Source: Arthrinium phaeospermum (taxonomy: Eukaryota > Ascomycota > Sordariomycetes > Amphisphaeriales > Apiosporaceae). From it: a stretch of 64,000 nt of DNA. The notes beneath the pieces were generated by a model. The model saw only the letters and a program-made list of their open reading frames with translations. It ran no database searches and was not told the origin of the DNA. The position numbers and the translations under genes are program-made. Shown here piece after piece: positions 11,491-22,789 of this stretch. The stretch's first letter is position 1. Every line of letters starts with the position of its first letter. The stretch spans positions 2,852,001-2,916,000 of the forward strand of contig QYRS01000006.1 of assembly GCA_006503535.1 (NCBI GenBank). Direction: 5' to 3'.

Positions 11491-12043
11491 ATTACTATTA
11501 CTGCCGCTGCCGGTGGAGGTGGACGCGACGCGCCGGTTCGCCACCGCCTGGTAGTGCCGGGCGGTCGGGTTGCTGTGCAGGCTGCTCCACGGGTTCGTGC
11601 CGATGCGCAGGTACTGGCTCAGGGTCGGGTCCTGGCCCCGGCGGAAGGGGGAGGGCACGCGCGGCAGGCCGATCGTCCGCTGCTGCTGCTGCCCCGTTTC
11701 CGAGGAGGTGTTGTTGGGGTTGTTGTCGCGGCCGCGGCCCCGCTCGTTGGCCGAGGCCGCGGGGGCCGTGGCGCTGTACGGCGGCGCCGTTCTGGGCGAG
11801 TAGGCGGGGACCGTCTCGGCGGGGGGAAGGGTCGAGTAAGAGGGTGCATCCGAGACTAATAGGGGATGGGTGTTAGCAGGTCACACGCTGATAGCTTGTG
11901 GTGCGTGCCTGGTAAGCACGGTGAGAGATGACGGGAGGGGGCAACCAACGGTAAGACGGCGCAGCTGAACGGATCGAAGCCGTTTCGAAGTCATCGGCAC
12001 CCAGTCGGTCCATGGAACCCGGAGCATATTGTACCTCGGCCAT
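10965..12043 (-). CDS. Uncharacterised 265-aa fungal protein, low-complexity N-terminus
   Basis: Proposed exons are 12043-11950, 11855-11253 and 11065-10965. The protein begins MAEVQYAPGSMDRLGADDFE and has a Pro/Ser/Tyr-rich N-terminal third. Next come the block GQDPTLSQYLRIGTNPWSSL, a Ser run encoded by a triplet repeat, and an acidic, Arg-rich helical stretch (TMARMNEEEEQRAAARLRP) that may form a coiled coil. The C-terminus is basic after a Trp-rich segment (DRRWDWFLANLSDMEQRSSG). I do not recognise a named domain and propose no function. No signal peptide or membrane segment is seen. The first donor (GTTGGT) is unusual and the second intron is long (187 nt). Joining it restores a continuous WDWFL..SDMEQ..W block, which supports the model. 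Reading through that intron would give a different tail ending at 11176. Confidence 0.7.
11461..11509. repeat. GCT/ATT triplet repeat inside the 265-aa gene
   Basis: Ten GCT units followed by imperfect ATTACT units. On the minus strand they encode a run of Ser mixed with Asn. Its length is likely variable between strains. Confidence 0.85.
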
Positions 12044-15000
12044 ATTTGTGGTTTTTTGGTGATCTTGGGTTGATCCTTGTTTGTGTGGGTAAGGTGGCGG
12101 TTGTTGTCGCGTGAGCTGATATAAGTGTGTATAGTTGCTGGGAGGTCGTAAAAGGATAGAACCGAGGGATAGATCTCTCAAGGAGCTGGGAGGTTTGATA
12201 AGAACAACTCGCACATCAACTCTAGTGAAGGGGCCGTATCATGAATCATCCAGAATAGCTTTGGCTAACGGTGACAAGGCGGCAGTGGCCCGAGAGATTG
12301 GCAATATATGAGTAAATGAATGGATGAATGCACGACTGGCGGTTGCTGCGAAACCCCCACTCCGGCTCGAGAAGGCACAGTATCTTGAGGTATATAAGAT
12401 AGGGTTCAAGGGTCACACACAGACAGACAGACAGACAGTCCTGGAGGTTGTCACGCACTGGAATATGCAGCTTGAACACTTCCGAGACTAGATGAACTTT
12501 GAAGTGAATGCGGTGGTCTTCCAGATGGCAGGTGTACACGTGAGGTTGGCAAGAACGAATGCGGCAGACTGGCGGCGGGAAACAAACCTATATAAGAGGT
12601 AAACAGAGAGATAGGCGGCGTACCAAGATATCAATGATGAGCCACCCTCGGGCTAGCTATACACACATGTAATGGCCCCAAGAAATGTCCAAGGAATGCC
12701 AACTCAGCCCGCTGCTGCTGGGTCTGCCCAAACGGATGACTGACGGAAGGCTCGAAACACGGGCGGGTCGTATCTATCGCTGGGATGCAGGTCCTCGCTT
12801 TCTCCCTCTGTTTCTTCTTTTCTTCTGAAGGCCTGCCTGCCTCCTCTCCGTCGGTCCCTCCCTCCCCTCCACTTGGACCGACGCTTACAGGGCGATTCTT
12901 GGCACGGCGTACCACAAACTACCACTGGTTCGGACCCAGAATATTATGTATGTAGGTATGGATAAACAACCGAAACGGCCATGGGGGTAGCGAGGTATGG
13001 ATGGCCCATACCCCAAATGCCCAGCAGCATGGGGAAAAGGTACGAAACGAGCAGGTTGCCTTACTCGCTTGACTCTGCGTGAGCGGGCGTGCATGGGAAA
13101 TTCCCCTAGCTTGCATACGAGCCTACTGCAATACCCGCCTAAGCGCATATCATTGATGTATGTCGCAGGCGCAGGCCCATGTACCCCAAGCTAGCAACCA
13201 GACTAGAGGCAGATGGTGATCCATCTGCTAGGCACCTACTTACAGTACCTATGCCTATGTCTGGTAAAAGCTATGTATGTACATGCAGGTAGTCTCACCA
13301 TCCATCCCACCGAGCAGCCCATTCATGGCGAGACCATATTCTTATGGCTGAATGATACCCCAACCGAATGCAGCAGGTGGCTGGCCCAACCCATCAGTAG
13401 AACTCAGAAGCTCACACTCAGAATGCATCTTCCCGGGCCAAATGCATCTCCATCTCACATGTGTTGGCGCGGTCGCTGTCTGTGGCTGGGTTGAACCACA
13501 CCGACCTAAGACGCACAAGTGCGAGTTGAATATGTATGCATGTATCGAGGCGTTCGTGTTGCTCGTCTAACGGCGGTGGGCGGCACGGCGGGGTAAATGG
13601 GTACTGTATCGACGACGCCAACCGAACCAGCTACACGGGGCAGGGAGCTATTTGTGTACATGATGACATCGGTAACTTTACTACCTTTCTTACACAACTG
13701 CTGCACAGATAATCCATGACAATAATGCGGAGCAAACAAAAAGGCCCACCGAGCTATCTGTTCGAGCCGAAGGTCCGTATATCCCGATCTCCCCTACTAC
13801 TGCACATCTACCAGCTACTTCAGGTACGACATACAGTAGGCGACGGGCCGGCCACGAAGCCAGTCGGGTCTAAGAGTGACGAGTTTTCTGCATACTAGGC
13901 CCGCTTCCAAAACCTGCAAGAAGAATCAGAAAAAGAAAAAATGTTCCAAGCTGTGCCACTTCTTTTTTGGAGCGAGCAAAACCAGTTCAGAGGAATCGGC
14001 CGCCTGCTGTGGGACTTCAAATAAGGGCCAGTTGATGATATCAGACACCACCAGGTCCAGGTGGTTTGTGGGCCAACCCATCGTTAGCTTCATGTCCGAT
14101 CGTCAAACGGTTAAGTCGGGGGATATAGGACTATCGTTCGTCGTATGCAGCAACTACCGGTAGAGTTCACGATGCTCGAGGGCGATATGCGCAGGTATTG
14201 ACCTGCCCGGCTGGTTTAAACTTTGGGCAGACTCGAGTTACTCGCCTTTCTTTTGCCCAATCACGAATAATTAATTACATATTTGGCTGTCATACGGCCA
14301 TCATATCTTTCGACTCCTTTGCCGCCTCGTCCTTATGCCATGTGTTCGAGACCCGGCCATCTGTGCAACCCAGCAGAATACATACGTGCATAATGTCTGT
14401 TGCTCACCTGCATCCTCCAAGTCGTTCGTGAGAGGCCACAAATCTTGCAGTCTTCCACCCCCATTTAATTGCCGCATGTAAGCCAGGACGGTGATTGGGT
14501 ACGTCTATACCTCTGCCCCTGCGCAAGCCTGCCACGGGTTCGACCGATGGCAGGTTTCTTGTTACGGGCTGAGGAGCCTCCAATGACCTGTAGCCACAAA
14601 AAACCAATCACTCAACTTCTTCCGCATCTCAGCCCTTTGTTTTATTTCGGAGCCCAACACCAGAGATGCCGTTGACCCGTCTGGGATTGCATCATATATC
14701 TCATCCATAAGAAAAATTGCAAACAGAAAAAGAGAGTAAAAAACGAAAGAGCCTGTTTCCAGTGTATTGACTTGCTGCTTGCTTACCGCTCTTACGACCC
14801 TCGCCCTTTCGGCACCGTCGGGATTTCTTTTGGGTGGCACCGGCCAGCTATTTGGTAGAACCAACAGCATGATCATCCTCAGATATGAGCTGACAGGCAC
14901 AGATCTCTTGCCTGGCTGACGTCCCGACTTGGAAATCTACCCCTATCACTGCATATGTATCTAGCCCGCAGCATGCTCGTATCTACATACTTGGCCTCGT

Positions 15001-15584
15001 AGGGAGCGCGATACTCCACCAGGCTGCTGGATTGGGCTCTTGGCAGTCTCCAAAGGGGGTCATCTGTCTCTATTTGGTGGCTGCCAGCTCTAAGACATCT
15101 TCTTCACAAGCGCTGAGTCGTCTGACCCAGCCTCTCACACGATAGGTAACCATGTAGAAGTGGCGTCTTCTCATATCTTGGCAGGGATGGAGGTCTTACT
15201 CTCTTGTAAAGAACCCCCAGGTCCAATTACACGATAACAATCAATACAAACTATCCCTATCAATACTTTATATAGCTGATATTCCATGATGGCGTCGGTT
15301 CCCCGTACGTATCAGCAACAAACCCAACAAGTTGCACCCAATAACTCCGACAAAATCCCGTCATAGATAAAACCATATATATAACATCCCAATCCATGCA
15401 ATGCCGTGTCCAAAAGTTCAAAGAGCGTACAGCCCGTGTTCGTTTTCCCTCGTTCCTCCAGAGCATACCAGCCTGCACCATGGACGATCCCAAAGCCAAG
15501 TAGAGACCTAGCTCGTCCCAATCATGTAAACATCAACCATAGCAGCGCCCGCCGTGAAAGACAGGCAACCTTTCCCGTAACCTT
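12044..15584. other. Intergenic, 3.5 kb, no gene found
   Basis: Lies between two minus-strand genes, so it should hold the promoter of the 265-aa gene and the 3' UTR of the 199-aa gene. It contains an ACAG tetranucleotide run near 12416-12438 and many short frames on both strands without family resemblance. I see no tRNA or transposon signature. Confidence 0.5.
12416..12438. repeat. ACAG microsatellite
   Basis: About five tandem CAGA units in the upstream region of the 265-aa gene. Confidence 0.8.
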
Positions 15585-16403
15585 CTACCACAGCCGGCGC
15601 TGGTAGTACACCGGCCCCTCGCCCTGCGACAGGTCGCGGATATCCTGCTTGATCCGCCGCCGGCGCTCGGCCCTGCTCAGGGGCTTCTCGGGCCCCTCGA
15701 CCTCCGCCTTCTTCCGCAGCAAGTCCTCGGCCTCCTTCCGCCGCCGCGCCTCCTCGGCCTGCTTCAGGATCTGCTGCTCCTGCAGCCTTCGCAGCGCCAC
15801 GTCCTCCGGCGTCGAGGGCCGGACCTCGAGCCACCGGCTGCTCTGCAGCTTCTGGGGCATCCGCGGCGCCCGGATGGCGTCCGGGTCGACGACGACCTGG
15901 GCCTGGACCTCGCCCGCCGTGCCCTCTTCGCCGGTGATTATGTTGCCGTTGTCATCGACCTCGACGACGGTGCCGTCGGGCAGCTCCGTCGTCGACCGCT
16001 TGAAGCGGTCGGGCTGCTCGAGGTGGATCTTGGGGCTCGGCCGGGGCTCGGGCCGGATGGCTTTCCGCAGGTCGTTGAGGGTGCGCTGCTGGATCGCGTA
16101 GCCGCTGAGGAACAGGGCCGTGGTGAAGAGGAGGACTGTGGAGAGAATAGAGTTGGTAAGCAGCTTGCTGGTTGTAGGTCTACCCTCGTCTGGAATATGG
16201 AAGTTTATTTGTTCTCCCCCAACACAATCTTAGAGCGCTGCGTGCGTGCGCAGGTGTGAGTGGGTGGGTGTCTTAAATTGACATATTGCAATGTTCACGA
16301 GAACGAGCATCGGGAGGCGGAATGGAGATGGGGTTTGAGTCGTTCGTCACTTACCGATTCCGGACGAGAGGGCGATGGAGACTTGCGACGAGGTCAACAA
16401 CAT
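15585..16403 (-). CDS. Uncharacterised 199-aa single-pass membrane protein with basic coiled-coil tail
   Basis: Two exons, 16403-16355 and 16135-15585, are joined across a 219-nt intron (GTAAGT donor, TCCACAG acceptor). The short first exon encodes 16 residues, MLLTSSQVSIALSSGI. The second continues VLLFTTALFLSGYAIQQRTL, so one hydrophobic segment spans roughly residues 9-32. Next is an acidic stretch with PDGTVVEVDDNGNIITGEEG, then a long Glu/Arg/Lys-rich helix rich in heptad-like Leu and Ala (about residues 125-180). The end is GEGPVYYQRRLW. The N-terminal segment could be a membrane anchor or a mitochondrial sorting signal. I do not recognise the family. The model is supported by the frame match across the intron and by the clean hydrophobic segment it creates. 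Confidence 0.72.
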
Positions 16404-16976
16404 TGTCTAAGTTCCCAAAAATGTGAGGATGGGCATGCAAATTGTAATAGTTTATGTCGAAATAGGGCTCAGTATCTGGTAGAATGGCAGAGGTATCTTG
16501 AAGCTCTTCTCAAGTTGTTTCTGCCTTGCGTCAGAAGCGATCTGAGCGGTAGAACCCGACGTGCAGCAGCATCATCATCAATTCTTTCCCTGTTTGGCCC
16601 GTTGACGGGGCAACACGACGGGAGGAGGGGCGTCGGCTCACTGCCCCGACAGAGCTGAAAAGCCCCCCACAATTGGCCGCTCGGCACTTGGAATGTTTGA
16701 CAGAACCATCAGCTTCGAAGTTGCATTACTGCATTCGAAAAGCAAATACTTCAAAGTACCTAGGGGATGAGAAATAGATCGCGCTTTTGAATCGGCCGAA
16801 TGGCTGATTATCACAGACAAGTCTCAAGGCGCATTAGAAAGCAGCAAATATCGTAGTTATCTCTTGCGAGTGGTATCAGAGTAAAGCAAACAAAAAAAAC
16901 GCCACCAACTGCCACACGCATCACATTAATGAGATTTCAAGGCTCCCTAAGCAAAGGTGTTCCCCAGCTCGTGAGC
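16404..16976. other. Intergenic, upstream of the 199-aa gene
   Basis: 573 bases between the DUF4336 gene stop and the 199-aa gene start, both on the minus strand. It should contain the latter's promoter. No coding or RNA feature is seen. Confidence 0.6.
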
Positions 16977-18150
16977 TCATTTCTTGCCCGTCAGATGCCA
17001 CTCAAAGATCTTCTTGAAGACCTCCTTGCCGTTTCCCTCCATCGTCTCTCCGTGGCAAGGGATGATGGTTGTGAAGTCCCACTGATCAATGCGCTGGATG
17101 GATGCGTTCCAGGACGGGCGGTTCTTCGCGCTGAAGACGTACCACATGAACCGCTTCATGCCCTTGGCCTCGCCGGCCGTGCTCTGGAAGCCGCCAAACA
17201 GCTTGTTGGCAAAGCCGTTGGAGTTCTTGGCCCCCTCGGGCACTTTCGAGTACTGTTCGATGGCGGGCAGGTTGAACAGCAGGTCGGCCTCGATGAGGAC
17301 GCGGTCGGGCTTGTAGAAGAAGATGACCTCCTTGTTGGGGTGCGACTCCATGTACTCGACCTCGAAGTCCCGGGCGAAGTCCTCGTCGATCTGGTTGAAT
17401 TGCTTGTCCGCAGGCGTGTACACGTAGTCGAACTTCTCGTTGCCGATCTTTTCGTCGCTGCCCGCGGCCTTGGCGCGCTTCTCCGGCAGGCCCTCCATCC
17501 CGATGATCTTGGCCTCTGGGTACTCTTTAGCCCATTCTGTGATGAAGATGTGGTGCTCGAAATCCGGCGCGATGATGTACCCAACGGTTCCGCCCAGCTG
17601 TGCTAGCTTCGCTTTGACGTCCGGGGTGAGCGCGACGGGCGAGAAGACGGCCAAGCGGCCGGAAGTGAGGCGCACTACATGTGGCGCGTGTGTCAGCTTC
17701 GAGACTCGCATGCATTAGGGTGCGCAGGTGTTTCTTTTTCTCTTAGCCCTTACCTATGGTTGCACGACCTCCAACATCGATCATGCCGAACCGTGCAAAT
17801 GGCACTGACAAGGTGACCACGTTCGGGGTGATGTCGCGAATGACCATCACCTGCGAGGGGTCGGAGGGAATGAGCTTGGACGACATTTTTGCGCCGTTCT
17901 GTTGGTACAGGTAGTACGCGCCCAAAGAAGATAGCAAGAGCACTCCGGTGAATGTCTGGAAACTGTTGAAGCTCGTCACAAAGCGGGCGGCTTTGTCCTC
18001 GGTCGAATAGTTCCTTTGCGAACTGGGTATAGATGGATTTGATGTGGTTTTGTACAGGGAGGAAATCAGAAATGGTCTTTGTAACTGTCGTCTAATGAGA
18101 GAGCTCCTGAAACTAGAAGTCGAAACGGACGATGGCCGATATTTATTCAT
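16977..18150 (-). CDS. DUF4336 (metallo-beta-lactamase-like) protein with mitochondrial-type N-terminus
   Basis: Two exons, 18150-17754 and 17674-16977, flank a 79-nt intron and encode 364 aa. The join restores GGRATIVRLTSGRLAVFSPV. The first ~50 residues are rich in Arg and Ser with almost no acidic residues, like a mitochondrial targeting sequence, and are followed by one hydrophobic segment (about 69-83, TGVLLLSSLGAYYLY). The soluble part starts with a strand-rich block, then GYIIAPDFEHHIFITEWAKE, the signature I associate with DUF4336. These proteins have the metallo-beta-lactamase fold, with the paired His as possible metal ligands. Near the end is FTTIIPCHGETMEGNGKEVF. The biochemical role of the family is not known to me. 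The first ATG was kept because it supplies the presequence; an internal Met at about residue 88 (MSSKLIPSDPSQ) would give a cytosolic form. Confidence 0.85.
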
Positions 18151-18881
18151 GCTAAGGTGGAGTCGATTTCAGCCCATCAATGGGTTTCGAAACTGGCAAT
18201 CTGCGATGCCTCTTTTAGCACAATGTGACAGTATGGCTATTGAAGGGCCCGATCTTCACAGCCGCTGCGCAAGTGGTGTCGCTGAAGCCGAGGCTACCGA
18301 AAATACTAGACTCTATGTCAAATCGGCCCACCGTGTTGGAGTGGTGAGATCCGCAGATGCAACTGATTTGAATTATCTGGAAGGCCGAGGCTCCTCAAAG
18401 GGATATATATCCAGCGAATATCAACTTGTAATGGATCCGATCTGGTGAGCTGTTGGCTGGGTAGAGTAGGGGCAGAGGATTGGAAAGAAATGGGAAACCA
18501 ATCATACGAATGACATCATTCCAAATAGAGTAAGACTCTAGATCACGGCGTCCGCAGCAGTCCGCACGCATTTCAACACAGCAGAGCCCCGTGCGAGAAG
18601 ACCCTGACATGGCAATTACCGCATGCGGAAAATGAACTAGCCTCCGTCGTCCGCACCCTCATCGCTTGCCAATACTACCCACATTCACGTGAAAGTCCCT
18701 ATCAGTCAAAAAGTACAACACAATGACTGGCAAATCACCCGCTGCAGTGCCTTCGACCTTCTAGCAGTAGATTGTTTGAAGAAGCAGGCGGGGAAAGAGA
18801 GATAAAGCGAAAATCGCCGTGTACGGAGTATAAAAAGCTACTACCCCGCTGCCATCCAGAGCAGCAAAAATATAAATTTCG
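18151..18881. other. Intergenic, upstream of the DUF4336 gene
   Basis: About 730 bases that hold the DUF4336 promoter and the 3' flank of the tRNA. Apart from the Pol III terminator next to the tRNA I see nothing definite. Confidence 0.6.
18866..18870 (-). terminator. RNA polymerase III T5 terminator of tRNA-Leu
   Basis: On the minus strand a run of five T residues occurs 12 bases after the tRNA 3' end, the expected Pol III stop signal. Confidence 0.7.
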
Positions 18882-18991
18882 TGACAAGAGTGGGATTCGA
18901 ACCCACGCCAGTTTCCTGACTACGATGTTGGTTGTCAATCCGAAGACTGATATCCTGAACGTAGCGCCTTAGACCGCTCGGCCATCTTGCC
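18882..18991 (-). tRNA. tRNA-Leu (anticodon CAG) with a 28-nt intron
   Basis: The acceptor arm GGCAAGA pairs with TCTTGTC (one G-T pair) and the discriminator is A at 18882. A D-arm region TGGCCGAGCGGTCTAAGG provides the A box. The anticodon stem CTACG/CGTAG encloses the loop TTCAGG..T with anticodon CAG at 18957-18955. A variable arm CAG-GAAA-CTG marks a class II tRNA, and the T-arm GTGGG-TTCGAAT-CCCAC contains a perfect B box (18893-18903). An intron of 28 nt (18953-18926) interrupts the loop after position 37, the canonical eukaryotic site. Without it the tRNA is 82 nt before CCA addition, normal for Leu. The intron carries its own UUCG-capped hairpin. Confidence 0.95.
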
Positions 18992-20510
18992 TTTATTGGT
19001 TGGAGAACTTGTCTTTAAGCTATCCTATTACGACGGGAAACGGCGGAAAAGTGGGATTGAGTAACCTTGACTTACTTCGGAGGCCATAGACAGGTGGGCG
19101 CCAACCAACTTCGCAGCGGAAATATGCAGGAAGTTAAAGACTGAACGGCGTATACCAGGTATCATATGATCCAGCTTGGTGTGCAGCATATCATTGTACC
19201 AAGCGGGTTCCACTTGTAATACTTTGTAATGAGGTGTGGACTTGGCCACAGGAATAAAGCTGGAAGAAAGTCACCAACCAGTCTCTCAAGCAAATCGAGA
19301 TACATGGAGCAATGTCAGTCCGCTGCATGACTGTTTGTAGTATATTTCATTCCATCCAGCTTGCTCTAGCGACATGGGATGCGAGCTTGGTTGTTGATGA
19401 CAGCTTGGCCGCCACTTCGCGGCAGTAACCTCAGCAGACACCCAATGTTCCCTGTTGCGTGCGGTGGGGAGTATACCAAAAGACAAGCAGGGGATCAGAT
19501 GAATGCATGTACTTAGTTGACGCTTCTGGAGCTTTGCGGTAGTTGGTTGTCTCGTTCCCTCGCCAGGGGAGGCTGTCACAAATGAGTGCCTGGAGGCTCC
19601 CGTTGACGATGTATATCTTCTCGCAGGCCAATTGGGTGTTATGGATGGCCCCACGCAGACATTTCAGCATCACCGCATATGGCATCGAGTAGAATGTGCA
19701 TGTAATTTATGTGTCATCTACCTTGTCGTTCTCCGTCGTATGAGAGCACCAGTTGAGCTGGAAAGTGCTGGATCAGTCCAATTCATCCAATTACACTGGC
19801 TCGAAAGGGGGTTCTACGGGATGAATGGCTCGTGGGATACCTCAGATGGAGGCATTCAGATCAGTTGCTTGGATGATATCAGTTGTAGTGCATAGTAATC
19901 GAACAACGATATAAGGACAGATATCGATGGTGTGTTATGTGTATCAGCAACCATAAGGCAATAGCAAGCTCCAGAGGGTTTAAATTGTACAGTTACAGCG
20001 TTTGGCCTTGAGATACCTGAGGGCACAGGACAATCTCAACAAGACCAAGACTGTTGCCGTAGCCGTACACATAGCACATATGCAACTTTTGGTTGACTGG
20101 GCAATCCGATTGATGGGACTTTGATTGTTTGAAGACCTTGGAATAGGAACAATCAGCTGGGTCCCACTTCTGCCATAGGGGGGAGCACGCGACTTCCCAA
20201 CTGCACTGCTGCTGCCTTGCCTATTGTTTTCCCAAGCTGCTGCACCGTTGGAGGATCCAAGAAATCGCCAGAGAGAAAACCCTCCAGTCACACAAAGTTC
20301 AAGGCACCTTTTCTGATTTCTCCTATCTTGTCATCCTTTTGTTGGCCTCCATCCTTCCGGTCGTCCTTGAGGGCCCATGTCTTCACCATCAGCAAACACT
20401 CATCAAGAACGCAACTGAGCTGCCTTTGGATTGGCAGTAGCTCTCATCTTGGTACCCCATTCGGTCTCTGCCGCTTGACGCGAGCCAACGGCCGCGTCCA
20501 GACGTTCGTG
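18992..20510. other. Intergenic between tRNA-Leu and REC8
   Basis: About 1.5 kb with only short frames on both strands. It should contain the REC8 promoter and 5' leader. No domain-like sequence or RNA gene is seen. Confidence 0.6.
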
Positions 20511-22789
20511 ATGTTTTACAGCCACGAAAGTAAGTACACACTTGTGTTTTCATGTGGTTTGCCACCTTTGCTAACATCAAGGCAGTCTTGACCGACCGCC
20601 AATATGGCGTTGCCACCATCTGGTAAGCAGTCCAATCGCACCAGGGTCAATTTGCAACGAATCTATCGAAGCTTGGGAAGTCGTGTAGACTGTTTTTCTG
20701 ACATTCGTTTGCAGGATCGTGGCCACCATTGGCTCGCGCTCTCAAACGAGACGTGTAACTCGTAAGGCAATCCAAGATGTTGAAATACAGAAAGCTGTTG
20801 AGAAGATCATCGAGCCTGGTGCTCCGATTGCACTGCGCTTGCAAGGCAGTCTCCTTTTTGGAGTGTCTGGAGTGTTCAAGCAGCAGTGCCAGTACCTTCT
20901 CACGGACGCCCAGAAAGTGAATTTCCACATGAATGCCTTCTTCAAGAATATGACGAGAAATGAAATCGACCCAGAAGCTGGCCAGGGAAGGTGAGTACTC
21001 CATCCTGTCCCGTCCCTTCTCAGTTCGTCAAAGAGCCTCCATTGACTCAAGTTACAGACGCGAGAATTTGATGATCATGGATCACCCCGACTTCGCTTCT
21101 GGCTTCATTCCCCAGATGCCCGCCTTCGACTTGAACGCAGACACGTTTCAAGTCAACAGCAATGGAAGGAACAACACCCAAAAGACATCTTCACAGATGT
21201 CACCGCATTCCTTGGCACCGGGCTCTGGCAGCGCATCTAGCCAAGGCGGCTTCCCGCTGCAGCTGGATATCCCCCGTTCGGATACTCCTGACCATAACCT
21301 GTTCCCTCAAGGTCTCCAGGGACTCTCATCAGGACAGAAGCCAGCACCTCTGGGTGGTGAAGGCGATATCTTTGGCGATGATGAACTCGGACCTCCTGCA
21401 GATTGGGGCTTCCACGTTGATGAAGATGGCAACGTTGTTGAGTCTGCAGCAGTTGGCCCTGTCATTCTTGGCGAAGAGGCAGAGCCGTTCCCAATGCAGA
21501 GCATTGAAGGGGGAGACCACCTTTCCCCATTTGCTGCACAACAGCCAAACATTGATGATCAGGGCGACATTATTATGATGGACGAACAGCCACTCCCGGA
21601 TGTTGAAGCTCTACCTCAAGCTCAGCGTGATGACCAGAAGGCGTATGACCAGACCAGCCCAGAAGCAGACAAGGAAGGCGCACCAACTCAGCGAAAGAGA
21701 AAGCGCAGGGTTTTTCATGCTGATGAGCGACTTGAGATCTCCCGGAGCGTCCTTCGAGATTGGCAACACCCCGAGGTGTACAAAAGAAATTGCTGCAAAC
21801 CCAAGCGAAACCAGACCTCGGCCAACGAGGCCAAGAAGAATGCTATACATCTTACTTTTGGCTTAGGTCTTGCCAACATCGGACAGAACCTCGGAGTTCC
21901 AGGAATGATTCACCCACTGGCTGTTCAATATTCCGGTGATTCTCTCTTCACTGCAATGACTGGCCTCGAGGTCTTTAATGACCCGGATGAGAGTGGACGT
22001 AAGCGTGCTCGATCAGCGTCAGAAGGAATTGAGGATTCTGAGGGCGAAGGCCGTCGGGTCCGGCCACGCCTGGAAGACCAGGGAGATGCTGAGCATGCGC
22101 AGCAACACCAGGGCCGCGGTGATCAGAACGGAGATAACGTCTTCGGCCTTGGTAATGACGGCCTCGACCAACTTTCTGAAGTCGGCAGAGAGCGCCAGTC
22201 AGCTCTTGAAGATCACCATTCATCTGCTAGGCCATGGAACCGAAACTCTTCTCTTGTACCCGCCTCATCCGTCCGTGGACAGCAGCCACAATTTGGCCGC
22301 GATCAGCCTTCAAGCCCTCTCAACAGACGTGCCGGCTCAGTTCAAGATATCATACGCTACAGCGACGGTGGCGGAGACGTTGACTACGGGTTCGGTGGTG
22401 TTGGTGGCGACTCCAACGGTTCAGGATCTGACCGAGGCTTCTTTCCTATGCCCGCTGCAGGAGATGACGACCTCAACGCCCAGCAAGGAAGCCAGTACGC
22501 GCGGGAGTTCCTCGACCGCGAGGGTGCCAACTTCCTTGCCTACATGGAGCAGACCATTACCGAGAGCGGCGAGCGCCGTCACGACGAGGACTTCGAGAAG
22601 CAGCGCAAATGGGTTGCTTTCGACGACGCCTTTGTACCCGCCCGCACCGAGCGAGCCACTGCAGCTCAAGCTTTCTACCACGTCCTCGGCCTTGTGACCA
22701 AGGGAAGAATGGTCGTTGAGCAGAACAGCACGCTCCAGGACCCATTCGGCGAGATCCACGTCGGCGTCAAGATCGATTCCGGAAGTTAG
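20511..22789 (+). CDS. rec8: Meiotic cohesin kleisin Rec8
   Basis: Four exons (20511-20529, 20586-20622, 20715-20990, 21058-22789) encode 687 aa. The introns are 56, 92 and 67 nt. Rec8 is the meiosis-specific kleisin that closes the Smc1/Smc3 ring, holds sister chromatids and is cut by separase at anaphase. The joined N-terminus reads MFYSHEILTDRQYGVATIWI, then VATIGSRSQTRRVTRKAIQD and ALRLQGSLLFGVSGVFKQQC, the Rad21/Rec8 N-terminal domain (about residues 1-110). The YGVATIW form is Rec8-like; mitotic Rad21 has G-PLA-K/R-VWLAA there. The middle is acidic and low-complexity with basic patches (QRKRKRRVF near residue 335). The C-terminal ~60 residues (ATAAQAFYHVLGLVTKGRMV) are the winged-helix domain that binds the Smc1 head. 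The first two coding exons are tiny (19 and 37 nt), which makes the N-terminus easy to miss. Confidence 0.9.

Noticed and set aside
14562..14900. 112-codon minus-strand frame with a hydrophobic stretch
   Set aside because: Unbiased codons, no homologous family recalled and no supporting context.
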